Shown: positions 44,381-53,424, counted from the stretch's first letter. The stretch is 64,000 nucleotides of DNA from Ruminococcus sp. (GCA_017478965.1 JAFVCV010000045.1:29057-93056), one strand, 5' to 3'. Notes: generated from the sequence alone by a model not told the origin. Numbers and translations are program-made.

Positions 44381-45371
44381 ATGTACCTGGGTTGAAATAT
44401 CCATAGACGTCGGCAGAGATAAGGCTGAAATAGCCGAAACAGTCCCAGGCCTCGTCGGGGGCGTCCACCATAACCACGATGATATAATCGCAGGCAGGGG
44501 AGTAGACGATGGCGGCGTCATGGCTGACGTCATCGGTCTCGCCGGTCTTATTGGCGACCATGACATTTCGTGGTATGCCGGCGGGGAGCTTGTCACGGTA
44601 TTCCTGATCCAGCATGAAGTTGAGCATTCTGGCCGAGCAGACCTTTGAAACACATTCTCCACGGTAGATGCTCTCCATCATCTTCCCCACGTCCTCCACG
44701 GTGGTGACGTTGCGCTTGTCGGAGGTGGCAAGGCCTTCGGCGTTGTCGGCGGGGTTAAGGCCGTGGTTCTGCTCGGTGTCCTTATATCCGTTCTCACGGC
44801 ACCAATCTGTGATAGCGGTCTTGCCGATATCCCAGACGATGTTGTTGAAGGCCACGTTATTGCTGTGGACCGCCATCTGTTCCAGATCCGGATAAAGAGT
44901 CTCCTCCACAAAGATACCGTCATTTATCTGCTGATAGGCGGCGCCCAGGGCAAAAAGCTTTATTATGCTGGCCGGGTAGATGGGGCGGTTGTTTATGGTG
45001 ATGGACTTATCCGTGTCAAGGTTTTTCACATAGACGGACCATTCGCCGGTGTAGGGAGCTATTTTGTCCTCCAGCATTTTTTTCAGGTCAGAAAGGTCGT
45101 CGGGCTTTTCCTCCGCCTTGCTTTCTGCGGGGGCAGCTGGGGTCTCATCGACCGCAGCCCGGACCTTTATTTCGCTTGTCTGCGAAGAGGAGGGGGCGTT
45201 CTTAACAGGCTTATCGGCTTTTTTACCGCCGGCGATGACGGTGGCCCCCATGATGACCGCCACAGCCGCCCCAAGGAAGGTCCACTGTTTTATCAATCTT
45301 TTTTTGCTTATCAGTCTGCGTTTTCTGTTTCTTTCAGCAAACTCTCTTTCCAGTTCCTTATCCGGTCCCAC
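44379..45371 (-). CDS. Membrane-anchored class A beta-lactamase-like serine hydrolase
   Basis: A 330-aa protein with a basic cytoplasmic N-terminus, one membrane segment (about 29-48), a Pro/Ala/Glu linker and a penicillin-recognising domain from about residue 95. The catalytic SxxK is PASIIK (S135, K138), the second motif is SNN (S170-N172) rather than SDN, and the third is KTGE (K275-G277). I do not see the usual ExxLN omega-loop motif; EQNHGLN (200-206) is the nearest. It could be a beta-lactamase, or a related peptidoglycan-active hydrolase. It is transcribed alone from a good promoter. Confidence 0.82.
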   Translation of the reverse strand: MGPDKELEREFAERNRKRRLISKKRLIKQWTFLGAAVAVIMGATVIAGGKKADKPVKNAPSSSQTSEIKVRAAVDETPAAPAESKAEEKPDDLSDLKKMLEDKIAPYTGEWSVYVKNLDTDKSITINNRPIYPASIIKLFALGAAYQQINDGIFVEETLYPDLEQMAVHSNNVAFNNIVWDIGKTAITDWCRENGYKDTEQNHGLNPADNAEGLATSDKRNVTTVEDVGKMMESIYRGECVSKVCSARMLNFMLDQEYRDKLPAGIPRNVMVANKTGETDDVSHDAAIVYSPACDYIIVVMVDAPDEAWDCFGYFSLISADVYGYFNPGT

Positions 45372-45418
45372 AAATATTTCTCCTTTCAGATCTGCTGCAA
45401 AACGCCTTTCCTGCTTAT

Positions 45419-45446
45419 ATTATATCACATTTATTTTTTACGTCAA
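45419..45446 (-). promoter_or_regulatory. Sigma-A promoter of the beta-lactamase-like gene
   Basis: On the minus strand TTGACG, 16 bases and TATAAT lie about 50 bases before the ATG. Confidence 0.78.
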
Positions 45447-45534
45447 GGACAAAGGAATATTTTTCAGCGTTTTTTTTCCGTTAATAAGTCGCCGCAGGAG
45501 AAAAATGGTTATAAAGATCCCAGCCGTAATTACG

Positions 45535-45566
45535 ACAAAAAAAGGCAGCCCCAGCAGGCTGCCTTT
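45535..45566 (-). terminator. Terminator of the SGNH esterase gene
   Basis: AAAGGCAGCC pairs with GGCTGCCTTT, followed on the minus strand by a T7 run. Confidence 0.92.
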
Positions 45567-45571
45567 GTTCA

Positions 45572-46855
45572 TTATTCCGTATACCCGAAGGCCAAAGCCT
45601 GGGCCTGCTTGTCCTCGTCGCCCTCGGCCATTGATAGCTCGATACGGTAGTGGGCGGTGGTCGGGTTCATGCCGATATTGAGGACTATGGGGTTGCCCCA
45701 GCCGCTGGGGTCAACGACCTCATGATCCTTTTCGTCATAAAGCTCGCCGTCGATCTCTACCTTGATATGTATTTTTCCGTAATTGCCCGTGGAGACTTGC
45801 TTGTATACAAGATAGACGAACTTGGCGTCCATCTCAAAAACTATGGGGTCGTTGCCGCTGCTCTCGCTGTGGCGCCAGCCTGAAGTGAATTTTCCCACGT
45901 CGCTGCCTACAGACCAGCTGCCGAGGTCCGTGGGGGTAAGGGTGTCGTTCTCATACATATGTGCGTCGATCTCCCGGGGAGAATAGACCGTCTCAAAGGG
46001 CATCATGAACTCGCCCTCAGGCTCCACGTCCATAACGGTGTCAAAATAGTAGTTTATCATATCCGCCACCATCTTATGGCCTCTCTTGTCCGGGTGGACA
46101 TCGTCGTCAGAGAAGTCCTGCCAGGTGATGCGGCCCTTTTCACGGAGATAGTTCACTGCATCGCAGTAGGATATCATAGGCAGGCGGTAGGCCTCGCCTA
46201 TGGGTTTCATATAGTCCTGGGCTGAATGTCCGTTCTCGGTAACAGCGAAGAGCAGCACCACGGCGATGTTTCTTTTGAGCAGTGTCTGGACGATAGACTC
46301 ATAGGCATTCTCATAGTCTGCGCCGCTGCCGTCGTTGACGGCAAACTCGATGAAGACCAGGTCGGGGTCCGCCGACAGGATATCACGGTCAAGTCTCAGG
46401 ATACCCAGCTGTGAGGGGGTGCCTGCGATGCCGGCGTTGTGGTACTTAACGTTGTCACCGGTGCCGAATTTTTCTGCGAAGTGATCGAAGGTCAGCTTTG
46501 CATAGCAGTCGTTTGCGCCTGCATTGAAGCCCTCGGTGATGGAGCCGCCCAGATAGGCGATATTCACTTCGTCCCCGGCCTGGGCTTTTTTGATGACGTT
46601 CTGGACCATAACGGTGTTGCCGTAGCTCACAAGGGCTTTTTTCACCATTGCCTCCTGCCACTCCTCATCAGTCTCGGGTTCCTTATCAGTCTCTGGCTCG
46701 GTATCAGGCTCTGTATTATTTGTTGTAGACTGGGTTTGCTCGGCCTCGGCCTTGCTTGTATCATCGCTGCTGCCGCAGGCTGCCAGCAGGCATACCGTGA
46801 AGGTCAAGGCGGTGGTCAGCGCCACGGCGAGAGCTAAAAATTTTTTAAGCTTCAT
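45572..46855 (-). CDS. SGNH-hydrolase lipoprotein, possible CE17-like acetyl esterase
   Basis: A 427-aa lipoprotein (lipobox LAAC, C27) with an acidic Thr/Glu linker. The SGNH domain spans about 95-290: nucleophile S105 in LGGSITEG, NAGIAGT (141-147), the conserved Asn in FAVND (N174) and the DxxH pair D251/H254 in DDVHP. The last 130 residues form a beta-rich domain that resembles a carbohydrate-binding module. This SGNH-plus-CBM order is known from CE17 acetylmannan esterases; with a GH26 mannanase in the window that is a plausible but unproven role. Its start overlaps the upstream lipoprotein gene by 4 bases. Confidence 0.85.
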   Translation of the reverse strand: MKLKKFLALAVALTTALTFTVCLLAACGSSDDTSKAEAEQTQSTTNNTEPDTEPETDKEPETDEEWQEAMVKKALVSYGNTVMVQNVIKKAQAGDEVNIAYLGGSITEGFNAGANDCYAKLTFDHFAEKFGTGDNVKYHNAGIAGTPSQLGILRLDRDILSADPDLVFIEFAVNDGSGADYENAYESIVQTLLKRNIAVVLLFAVTENGHSAQDYMKPIGEAYRLPMISYCDAVNYLREKGRITWQDFSDDDVHPDKRGHKMVADMINYYFDTVMDVEPEGEFMMPFETVYSPREIDAHMYENDTLTPTDLGSWSVGSDVGKFTSGWRHSESSGNDPIVFEMDAKFVYLVYKQVSTGNYGKIHIKVEIDGELYDEKDHEVVDPSGWGNPIVLNIGMNPTTAHYRIELSMAEGDEDKQAQALAFGYTE

Positions 46856-47727
46856 AGGTATTCTCCTTTAAAATTGGGGCCTTTTTTCTTTTGTAAACTA
46901 ACTTTGATAAGGTCTATCAGCAGCGCAGCCCAAGGCAAATTCACCATAATAAGCCCTAGCAGGCTGGTAAGGGTAAAGCTGCGGCCGCTAAGGTTAAAAT
47001 AGCCTGTAAACCTTAGCAGGGTGAAGGCATTGGCCCACAGCTGCGGCAGGCTAAGCACAGCAAAAACGCTGCACATGACCTCGACGCTGACATTGGCGTT
47101 AGTGTCGATGACAACGGCGAAAAGCAGTAAAATGCAGCAAAATGCGGCCATCAGCCAGCTGAGCACCCACCAGTAGAAGATACTGTGGCCATGCCAAAGC
47201 CGCTCGGTACTGTAATCGGGGGTTATCTCGCCTGTTGCATAGCTATAGCGCAGGCCGTCCAGGCAGGCGAATTTTGTCTTAGCGTTAAAGGGTATCTCGT
47301 TTGATATTCGCAGTATGTTACTGTCAGCGTCTACAACAGCCACCTTAAAGCTGCCAAAGCTTTCGGCGAAATCCCGGCGGGTCTTGTCCCACCCGTTATG
47401 GTACCATACCTCAACGCCGCTGCCATCTTCACGCGGGGTGATCTTCATACCTTTCAGGTGGCACTCGGCAGCCGCAAACCCGTCCTCATTAAAATTAAAC
47501 AATTCGCTGTGCTTGTATTCGTACAAATTGCCCTCACTAAGGACATAGGTGGCGATGGGGTCGTCGGTGTACTTGTCCTCGGGTATTTTCAGCAGCATAG
47601 TTATGCGGGCGTTGGCAGGCATATCGGTGCTTTCAAAGGTATACAAGGGCAAAACCTTAGCGCAGCCGCACAGAGCGCATGCGCAAAGCAAGATCATCAT
47701 CAGGGCCAATAGTTTGAGTTTTCTCAT
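46852..47727 (-). CDS. Lipoprotein with C-terminal membrane helices, unknown function
   Basis: A 291-aa protein with a lipoprotein-type N-terminus (lipobox LCGC, C22) and an extracellular domain of about 150 residues. Two to three membrane helices (about 186-210, 216-240 and 252-275) and a short basic tail LQKKKGPNFK follow. A lipid-modified N-terminus combined with C-terminal helices is uncommon. It overlaps the SGNH esterase by four bases (ATGA), so the two products are made together and may act on the same substrate. I recognise no family. Confidence 0.75.
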   Translation of the reverse strand: MRKLKLLALMMILLCACALCGCAKVLPLYTFESTDMPANARITMLLKIPEDKYTDDPIATYVLSEGNLYEYKHSELFNFNEDGFAAAECHLKGMKITPREDGSGVEVWYHNGWDKTRRDFAESFGSFKVAVVDADSNILRISNEIPFNAKTKFACLDGLRYSYATGEITPDYSTERLWHGHSIFYWWVLSWLMAAFCCILLLFAVVIDTNANVSVEVMCSVFAVLSLPQLWANAFTLLRFTGYFNLSGRSFTLTSLLGLIMVNLPWAALLIDLIKVSLQKKKGPNFKGEYL

Positions 47728-47836
47728 AATATCCCCTCCGTAACTATATACGAAGGTAAGGCCCCGATTTTATGGCATATCCCAAAAATTCATCTCGCTG
47801 CACAAACAGCCGCCTGTGATTTTGTCGCTACTCTAC

Positions 47837-47866
47837 AAAAAGCCCCTTCTCAAAAGAGAAGTGGCT
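47837..47866 (-). terminator. Terminator of the sugar ABC ATPase gene
   Basis: On the minus strand AGCCaCTTCTC pairs with GAGAAGgGGCT around TTTT and is followed by TTTTTG. Confidence 0.85.
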
Positions 47867-47891
47867 GTGCTTTACTTTAGATGAGCTGTTA

Positions 47892-49034
47892 TCAGTTGAT
47901 AACGGTCTTCTCAGTCTCCTTATCAAAGAGGTGGATCCTGTTAGGATCGATAGCCACCTGGATCTCGTCCTGAGGACGGGCGGTGGATCTGGGAGATACT
48001 CTTGCGGTCAGGTTGATACCCTCACAGTTCAGGTACAGATAAGTCTCGGCACCCATCATTTCAGTTACTTCTACCTGGCAGTTGATAACGCCGGTCTTGG
48101 CAGCGGAAATGAACATCTCCTCATCGTGTATGCACTCAGGACGGATACCCAGAACAACTTCCTGGTCAACCAGCGGCTCAAGTGCCTCAGCATCTACCTT
48201 AGCCTCGGGGATCTCTACCTGATACTTAACGCCTCTTGAGGTCTTGGTGTCCTCAGAGCCGAACTCAACGACATACTTGCCGTTCTGCTTGAGCAGCTTG
48301 GAGTCGATGAAGTTCATCTGAGGCGAACCGATGAAGCCTGCAACGAACTGGTTAACAGGGCTGTTGTACAGGTTGGTAGGCGTATCTATCTGCTGGATAT
48401 AACCGTCCTTCATAACAACGATACGGTCGCCCATCGTCATAGCCTCTGTCTGGTCGTGTGTAACGTAGATGAATGTAGTACCCAGCTTCTTGTGGAGCTT
48501 GGAGATCTCGGTCCTCATCTGTGCTCTCAGCTTAGCGTCCAGGTTGGAAAGAGGCTCGTCAAGCAGGTATACCTGAGGTTCACGAACGATAGCACGGCCC
48601 AGAGCCACACGCTGTCTCTGACCACCCGAAAGAGCCTTAGGCTTTCTGTCGAGAAGGTGGGAGATATCCAGTATCCTTCCGGCTTCCTCGACCTTTCTTG
48701 CGATCTCGTCCTTAGGTACCTTTCTGAGTTTCAGACCGAATGCCATGTTCTCAAATACTGTCATGTGAGGATACAGAGCGTAGTTCTGGAAAACCATTGC
48801 GATATCTCTGTCCTTAGGAGCTATGTCGTTTACAAGACGGTCGCCTATATAAAGCTCGCCTTCGCTGATCTCTTCCAGACCTGCGATCATTCTCAGTGTA
48901 GTAGACTTGCCGCAGCCAGAAGGACCTACGAGTATGATGAATTCCTTATCCTTGATCTCGATGTTGAAGTCCGAAACAGCGATAACGCCGCCGGCATACT
49001 TCTTATAAATTTCTCTTAATGATACGCTTGCCAT
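47892..49034 (-). CDS. MsmK/UgpC/MalK-type sugar ABC transporter ATPase
   Basis: A 380-aa CUT1-family ATPase. The ATG at 49034 with GGGAGGT upstream replaces a longer in-frame start. Walker [10 protein letters not shown] (37-45), Q-loop [10 protein letters not shown], signature LSGGQ (135-139), Walker B VYLLDEP and H-loop VTHD (H193) are intact, followed by a C-terminal OB-fold regulatory domain. The gene stands alone without permeases or a binding protein. Such orphan ATPases (MsmX, MsmK) energise several oligosaccharide importers, so it may serve uptake of the oligosaccharides cut by the GH enzymes. Confidence 0.93.
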   Translation of the reverse strand: MASVSLREIYKKYAGGVIAVSDFNIEIKDKEFIILVGPSGCGKSTTLRMIAGLEEISEGELYIGDRLVNDIAPKDRDIAMVFQNYALYPHMTVFENMAFGLKLRKVPKDEIARKVEEAGRILDISHLLDRKPKALSGGQRQRVALGRAIVREPQVYLLDEPLSNLDAKLRAQMRTEISKLHKKLGTTFIYVTHDQTEAMTMGDRIVVMKDGYIQQIDTPTNLYNSPVNQFVAGFIGSPQMNFIDSKLLKQNGKYVVEFGSEDTKTSRGVKYQVEIPEAKVDAEALEPLVDQEVVLGIRPECIHDEEMFISAAKTGVINCQVEVTEMMGAETYLYLNCEGINLTARVSPRSTARPQDEIQVAIDPNRIHLFDKETEKTVIN

Positions 49035-49247
49035 TAAAAAGAACCTCCCTATAGAAAATGATTTTTCTTCAAAAAATCCGGCCAGACTGCGGTCAGTTTT
49101 TACCACGTCACGCACCTTTACCCGAATTAACTACATTAATATTGTAACAAATTTTTAACTAAGTAGCAAGAGTTTTTTTTACTAAAGTTTCCCTATTCTC
49201 TTTATGTATATTAACGAAAATAGTCAAACCGCTGTAAAAATTTACCA

Positions 49248-49994
49248 TCAGTCCTTTTTTTGTAACAATAAATTTTCAACATCTTTGTGCATAATCTCCA
49301 AACACCCTCCCAGGGGCAGATCTTCGTCAAGATGCAGTTTCCCGATGGAGATGCGCCTTAGATAAACGACCCTGTTGCCGAGAGCTCTGAACATTCTTCT
49401 GACCTGGTGATATTTCCCCTCGCTGATGGTCAGCAGACACTCGAAAACGTTTTCGGCTGACCCCTCAAAAATTGCGGGCAGGCACCTTTCCTCACCCTCC
49501 CCGGCACGTTCCGGGGGAATGGTCATGCCCTGCTCAAAGCTGTCCCGGTAGCTTTCCTCCCAGGGCTTTTCCAGCCGGACGAAGTAGGTCTTGGGAACGT
49601 GGTGCTTAGGCGACAGCATGGTGTGGGAAAGCTCGCCGTCGTCGGTAATGAGCACAAAGCCCTCGGTGTCCTTATCCAGTCTTCCGGCGGGAAAAAGACC
49701 GGGCCTTTTCATCTCCTCCGGCAGGATATCCAGCACCGTCTGCGAATCTCCCTCCTTAGTGGAGCAGACCACCCCGGCGGGCTTGTTCATCATAATATAG
49801 ATATGCTTTTTGTAGACGAGCTTTTTTCCGTTTATTACGATCTCGTCCTCAGTATCGACTCTGGTGTCCGAACGGGCCATGAGCCTGCCGTTGACGGTGA
49901 TCTTCTTTTTCAGGCAGAGCTTTTTTACGTCTGCCCGGGAAATATCGCTGAACTGAGAGGCCACCAGCCTGTCAAGTCTCATCTTTTCGCCCAT
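49248..49994 (-). CDS. RsuA-type pseudouridine synthase
   Basis: A 248-aa enzyme of the RsuA/RluB family that isomerises a uridine in rRNA. The ATG at 49994 has GGGAGAGG upstream. An N-terminal S4 RNA-binding domain (residues 4-60) precedes the catalytic domain. The catalytic Asp lies in AGRLDKDTEGFVLITDDG (D107), and SEGKYHQVRRMF is the RsuA-type C-terminal motif. Whether the target is 16S U516 or a 23S position cannot be told. It is the last gene of the ydcF-hisS operon. Confidence 0.92.
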   Translation of the reverse strand: MGEKMRLDRLVASQFSDISRADVKKLCLKKKITVNGRLMARSDTRVDTEDEIVINGKKLVYKKHIYIMMNKPAGVVCSTKEGDSQTVLDILPEEMKRPGLFPAGRLDKDTEGFVLITDDGELSHTMLSPKHHVPKTYFVRLEKPWEESYRDSFEQGMTIPPERAGEGEERCLPAIFEGSAENVFECLLTISEGKYHQVRRMFRALGNRVVYLRRISIGKLHLDEDLPLGGCLEIMHKDVENLLLQKKD

Positions 49995-50010
49995 TTGCGG
50001 CACCTCTCCC

Positions 50011-50520
50011 TCATTTTTTCTTTTGGGACTCTTCGCACAGGCCCTCAAGATAGTTCCTTATCATTTTCTCATGGTCGTCATAGAGCATGAGAACAGCGCC
50101 TAAAGCGCCTGTGGCAATGAACACCGCCGCCCCCATGCCGGAACCGGCGGCATAGGCCCCCAGGGCGCAAAGCAGGCACAGTAACACGAATACCCCTGAA
50201 AAGATATAGGCATAAAGGGGCTTTCTGAAAGTCCCCTCTATCACAGAAGTCTTCGGGCCGTTCCCGCCGTCAGTGACCCGGCCGTAAAAGCCGGTGGAGC
50301 CGCCGTCCCGCTTTCTTGCGCAGTGATAGGATATTCTCAGGCTGTCTTTTTCGGCAAAGCCGTAGAAAACGCTTTCCTCCCTGTGCTCCCGCATGAACCT
50401 GCTCTGTGAGAGCACATTGACGCTGCCCCGGTGCTCCACCATGTCTCCGCTGAGTCTTCTCAGGAGCCTTTTAGGCTCCATACCGACTTCGGCCGAGAAC
50501 TTCTTCGGCAGAAGGATCAT
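50011..50520 (-). CDS. Membrane protein of unknown function
   Basis: A 169-aa protein whose first 100 residues are soluble and charged (LLRRLSGDMVEHRGSVNVL), followed by two membrane segments (about 104-123 and 127-146) and a charged C-terminus EESQKKK. Its ATG overlaps the preceding stop as TAATG, so translation is coupled with the zinc-ribbon protein. rsuA follows after 16 bases. I recognise no family. Confidence 0.78.
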   Translation of the reverse strand: MILLPKKFSAEVGMEPKRLLRRLSGDMVEHRGSVNVLSQSRFMREHREESVFYGFAEKDSLRISYHCARKRDGGSTGFYGRVTDGGNGPKTSVIEGTFRKPLYAYIFSGVFVLLCLLCALGAYAAGSGMGAAVFIATGALGAVLMLYDDHEKMIRNYLEGLCEESQKKK

Positions 50521-50882
50521 TACTGTTCCTCCGCCTTTTTCTCAGGCTCCGGGTCCGGATAGTCGTTGGGGTCGAAGACCTTGGCGTTTATCTTTATCTG
50601 ACCCCCCACGGCGGTATTGAACAGCATACCGTATATGGTCCCGCAGCCACGGCACTTGAACTGGTGGAAAAACTTCTTTCTCACCCAGTTATTGTCCTTG
50701 TCCATCATCTGGTCCAAGGGGCAGTTCTGATAGACGATATCTGCGTCCCCGTTAAGGACCATTCTTGCCATTGAGCCTATGCACAGCAGGTACTGCTGGG
50801 GGGTCTTTATATCCACCAGGGGGACCTTGCTGCAAAGGGGGCAGTTCTTTCTTTTCATTTCATATATATTTATATCAGCCAT
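50520..50882 (-). CDS. Zinc-ribbon-like small protein
   Basis: A 120-aa soluble protein with two Cys pairs, CPLC (residues 15-18) and CRGC (77-80), likely to bind one zinc ion. The tail is acidic (DPNDYPDPEPEKKAEEQ). An AAGGAG site precedes the ATG, 24 bases after hisS. It is translationally coupled to the following membrane protein gene. The function is unknown. Confidence 0.75.
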   Translation of the reverse strand: MADINIYEMKRKNCPLCSKVPLVDIKTPQQYLLCIGSMARMVLNGDADIVYQNCPLDQMMDKDNNWVRKKFFHQFKCRGCGTIYGMLFNTAVGGQIKINAKVFDPNDYPDPEPEKKAEEQ

Positions 50883-50906
50883 GATGCAACTCCTTCGTTA
50901 TTCTGC

Positions 50907-52199
50907 TTACTGACCCAGGTCAACGGACTCAAAGCACTCTGCGGTATGGATAGTCTCGAAATCCTCAGCAAACTTCTCTCCCAGTCTGATGGTCTGCTCG
51001 GCGCCGGTATTCATATTTTTCAGCTTTGCGCTGCCGGCGGACAGCTCGTTGTCGCCAATGACAATGACATACTTGGCGCCTATCTTGTTGGCGTATTTCA
51101 TCTGGGGCTTTATACCCCTCCCCACCAGGTCATGCTCGGCATAATAGCCTATTCCCCTCAGCTCTGCGGCCATCTGCATAGCTCTCTCTGCGGCGCTTTC
51201 GCCCATGGAAGCGATATACAGGTCACACTGATAGGGCTTTGCGAACTCACAGCCCTGCTTTTCCATAACGCTGATGAGCCTTTCTAAGCCCATGCCAAAG
51301 CCCAGGGCAGGGGTCGCCGGGCCGCCCAGCTCTTCTATCAGCCCGTCATAACGGCCGCCGCCGCAGACGGTCAGCCCGTCCTTGATGAACTCGAAAACTG
51401 TCCTTGTATAGTAGTCCAGCCCTCTGACGATGAGGGGGTCCACCTTGTATTTTATCCCCATCAGGTCCAGGTCCTTTTTCAGGCTTTCAAAATGAGCCTT
51501 GCAGTCCTCGCACAGATAGTCGATGATAAGAGGAGCGTCCTTACCGGCCTCTTTACACTCAGGTACCTTACAGTCCAGCAGGCGCATGGGGTTTCTTTCC
51601 AGTCTTTTGTGACAGTCGCCGCAAAGGCAGTCTTTGCGGGCGGTGAAATAGTCCTTTAGAGCCTTCTGGTAGGCGCTGCGGCAGGCAGGGCAGCCGATGG
51701 AGTTTATATTCAGCTCCACGCCCTCTATGCCCACGTTGTCGAAAACTGACCTGGCCAGGGAGATGACCTCGGCGTCGGCCCTTGGAGCGGCGGTACCCAC
51801 CATTTCACAGCCGAACTGGTGGAACTCCCTGAGCCTGCCGGCCTGGACGTTCTCGTGGCGGAAACAGCTGACGATGTAGTATGCCTTCTGGGGGAAAGTC
51901 TCGTTAAGTATGCCGTTCTCTATCATGGCCCTCATGACCCCGGCGGTGCCCTCAGGCCTGAGGGTGAACTGGGAGTCTCCGGTGGCGGTGACGGTATACA
52001 TCTCTTTCTGGACCACATCGGTGGTCTCGCCTACCGAGCGGACGAAAAGTCCGGTATCCTCAAAGGTAGGCACTCTTATCTCTTTAAAGCCGTAAAGCTC
52101 CGCACTTTCCGCTGCAAGCTTTTCCACGGTGTGCCACTTATACACCTGTGCGGGAACTACGTCGGCTGTGCCTTTTGGTCTTTTAGTTATCAATGCCAT
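50907..52199 (-). CDS. hisS: Histidyl-tRNA synthetase
   Basis: A 430-aa class II synthetase that charges tRNA-His. Motif 1 region, the TLRPEGTAG loop, motif 2 (CFRHENVQAGRLREFHQFG), the histidine-specific GLDYYTRTVFEF and motif 3 (GFGMGLERL) are present. A Cys-rich insertion (CPAC, CLCGDC) follows motif 2, as in other Clostridia. The anticodon-binding domain is at about 330-425. In motif 2 the usual ERPQ is ENVQ, a small variation. AGGAGGA precedes the ATG. It is second in a five-gene operon whose leader has a terminator-like stem. Confidence 0.96.
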   Translation of the reverse strand: MALITKRPKGTADVVPAQVYKWHTVEKLAAESAELYGFKEIRVPTFEDTGLFVRSVGETTDVVQKEMYTVTATGDSQFTLRPEGTAGVMRAMIENGILNETFPQKAYYIVSCFRHENVQAGRLREFHQFGCEMVGTAAPRADAEVISLARSVFDNVGIEGVELNINSIGCPACRSAYQKALKDYFTARKDCLCGDCHKRLERNPMRLLDCKVPECKEAGKDAPLIIDYLCEDCKAHFESLKKDLDLMGIKYKVDPLIVRGLDYYTRTVFEFIKDGLTVCGGGRYDGLIEELGGPATPALGFGMGLERLISVMEKQGCEFAKPYQCDLYIASMGESAAERAMQMAAELRGIGYYAEHDLVGRGIKPQMKYANKIGAKYVIVIGDNELSAGSAKLKNMNTGAEQTIRLGEKFAEDFETIHTAECFESVDLGQ

Positions 52200-52229
52200 T
52201 TTATTTTCCTCCTAATCTGAAAAGCGGGG

Positions 52230-52820
52230 TCAGATCTCAAAGTCGTCGATAAGACCTTCTCTTATATAATAACCGAATTTTTCACATTCGTCAAGTACTG
52301 TTTTATAGCCCTTAGGTGTATCATGCCAGACTGCCGGGGCGGCGGAGCCTTTCTCCACCGGGCAGGGTACAAAGCAAAGGTCAGGCATGAGTTTTTTTGC
52401 CATGCAGAGCGCCCTTCGCATATGATAGGCGGCGGTGACGAGTATGACGGTCCGGCAGCCTGGCAGGCGTTCCCGGATAAGCTCGTTACTGAAAATAAAA
52501 TTCTCAGCGGTGGTAAGTGACCGTTCCTCGGTAAGCAGTGCGCTTTCGGGTACTCCCAGGCTCAGGGCGGCCTTTTTCATGGCTATATGCTCCGCCATTA
52601 CGCCTATGCCGGTCTCCTGGACCTTTCCGCCGGAAAGAAGGATGAGCGGAGCTCTTTTCTGCTCAAAAAGCTCCACGGCCGCCGGCACCCGGTAGTTCAC
52701 GGCCTTGCGGCTGCCAAGTACCATCAAAAGGTCTCCGCAGCTGCCATCGTAGCCGAGCCCCTGGAAAAGCAGCCGCCAGGCCAGGTCCCGGTCAAAAACG
52801 CTTATCTCAGATACCCACAC
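52230..52820 (-). CDS. YdcF/SanA-like DUF218 protein
   Basis: A 196-aa DUF218-domain protein. I choose the GTG at 52820 because GGGGGGAAGG lies just upstream; a longer frame would run through a terminator-like stem. Signatures are DLLMVLGS, PLILLSGGKVQETG, EERSLTTAENF and VTAAYHMRRA. Members are linked to envelope integrity and vancomycin sensitivity in Gram-negatives, but the biochemical activity is not established. There is no membrane segment, so it may be cytoplasmic. First gene of the hisS operon. Confidence 0.85.
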   Translation of the reverse strand: MWVSEISVFDRDLAWRLLFQGLGYDGSCGDLLMVLGSRKAVNYRVPAAVELFEQKRAPLILLSGGKVQETGIGVMAEHIAMKKAALSLGVPESALLTEERSLTTAENFIFSNELIRERLPGCRTVILVTAAYHMRRALCMAKKLMPDLCFVPCPVEKGSAAPAVWHDTPKGYKTVLDECEKFGYYIREGLIDDFEI

Positions 52821-52840
52821 TGTCCTTCCCCCCTTCAAAC

Positions 52841-52901
52841 AAAAAAGCGAGTGGATATCATAGCCGGCGGCAGACACTGCCGCAAGCTATAAAACACTCG
52901 C
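52841..52901 (-). terminator. Terminator-like stem in the leader of the ydcF-hisS operon
   Basis: On the minus strand GCGAGTG pairs with CACTCGC, enclosing ATAGC/GCTAT and GCGGCAG/CTGCCGC, then TTTTTT. It sits 20 bases upstream of the GTG start. There is no room for a promoter after it, so it would act as an attenuator or an incomplete read-through terminator. Confidence 0.7.
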
Positions 52902-53013
52902 CTGCCTATATTCTGTAAAGATAAAGACGCCGGCCCGCTCAAAAAAACTCAGGGCCGCACTTCACCAGTCCCCCGAAAAAGAGGACCGCCATTTCTGTCA
53001 GCTATGCCTGCGA
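52902..53013 (-). other. mgsA 3' end / ydcF-hisS leader with further hairpins
   Basis: Two more stems lie here on the minus strand: GGTCCTC with GGGGGAC, and GGCCC with GGGCC whose loop contains TGAGTTTTTTTGAGC. The second is similar to the terminator at 35573-35610. The segment may end mgsA transcription, start the hisS operon leader, or both. Confidence 0.45.
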
Positions 53014-53424
53014 TCAGGAGTCAGCAGTAGGATTAACGATATCTCTCCAGTCAAGGTCGCCTCTCTCCAGAGAATGTATAAGAGCCTCGGCTGTGGCTAT
53101 ATTGGTAGCCAGCGGTATATTGTGTACATCGCAGAGCCTGAGCAGGTTCATCTCATTGGGTTCGTGGGGCTTTGCCGAGATAGGATCCCTGAAAAACAGC
53201 AGCAGATCTATCTCATTGCAGGATATCCTGGCTGCTATCTGCTGGTCGCCGCCCTGGGCCCCGCTGAGATAGCGCTGTATGGAAAGTCCTGTGGCCTCGG
53301 AAACTATCTTGCCTGTGGTGCCTGTTGCGCAAAGACTGTGCTTGCTGAGTATGCCGCAGTATGCGATACAGAACTGCACCATAAGTTCTTTCTTTGTGTC
53401 ATGTGCGATAAGTGCGATATTCAA
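53014..53424 (-). CDS. mgsA: Methylglyoxal synthase
   Basis: A 136-aa enzyme that converts dihydroxyacetone phosphate to methylglyoxal and phosphate. [35 protein letters not shown] (with D60), FFRDP and [21 protein letters not shown] make the assignment secure. It follows the minD-like gene by 82 bases. In many Clostridia mgsA ends the minCDE-rodA cluster, so this pair may be a remnant with minE and rodA missing. The product links to lactaldehyde/1,2-propanediol chemistry, for which FucO is encoded 10 kb away. Confidence 0.95.
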   Translation of the reverse strand: MNIALIAHDTKKELMVQFCIAYCGILSKHSLCATGTTGKIVSEATGLSIQRYLSGAQGGDQQIAARISCNEIDLLLFFRDPISAKPHEPNEMNLLRLCDVHNIPLATNIATAEALIHSLERGDLDWRDIVNPTADS

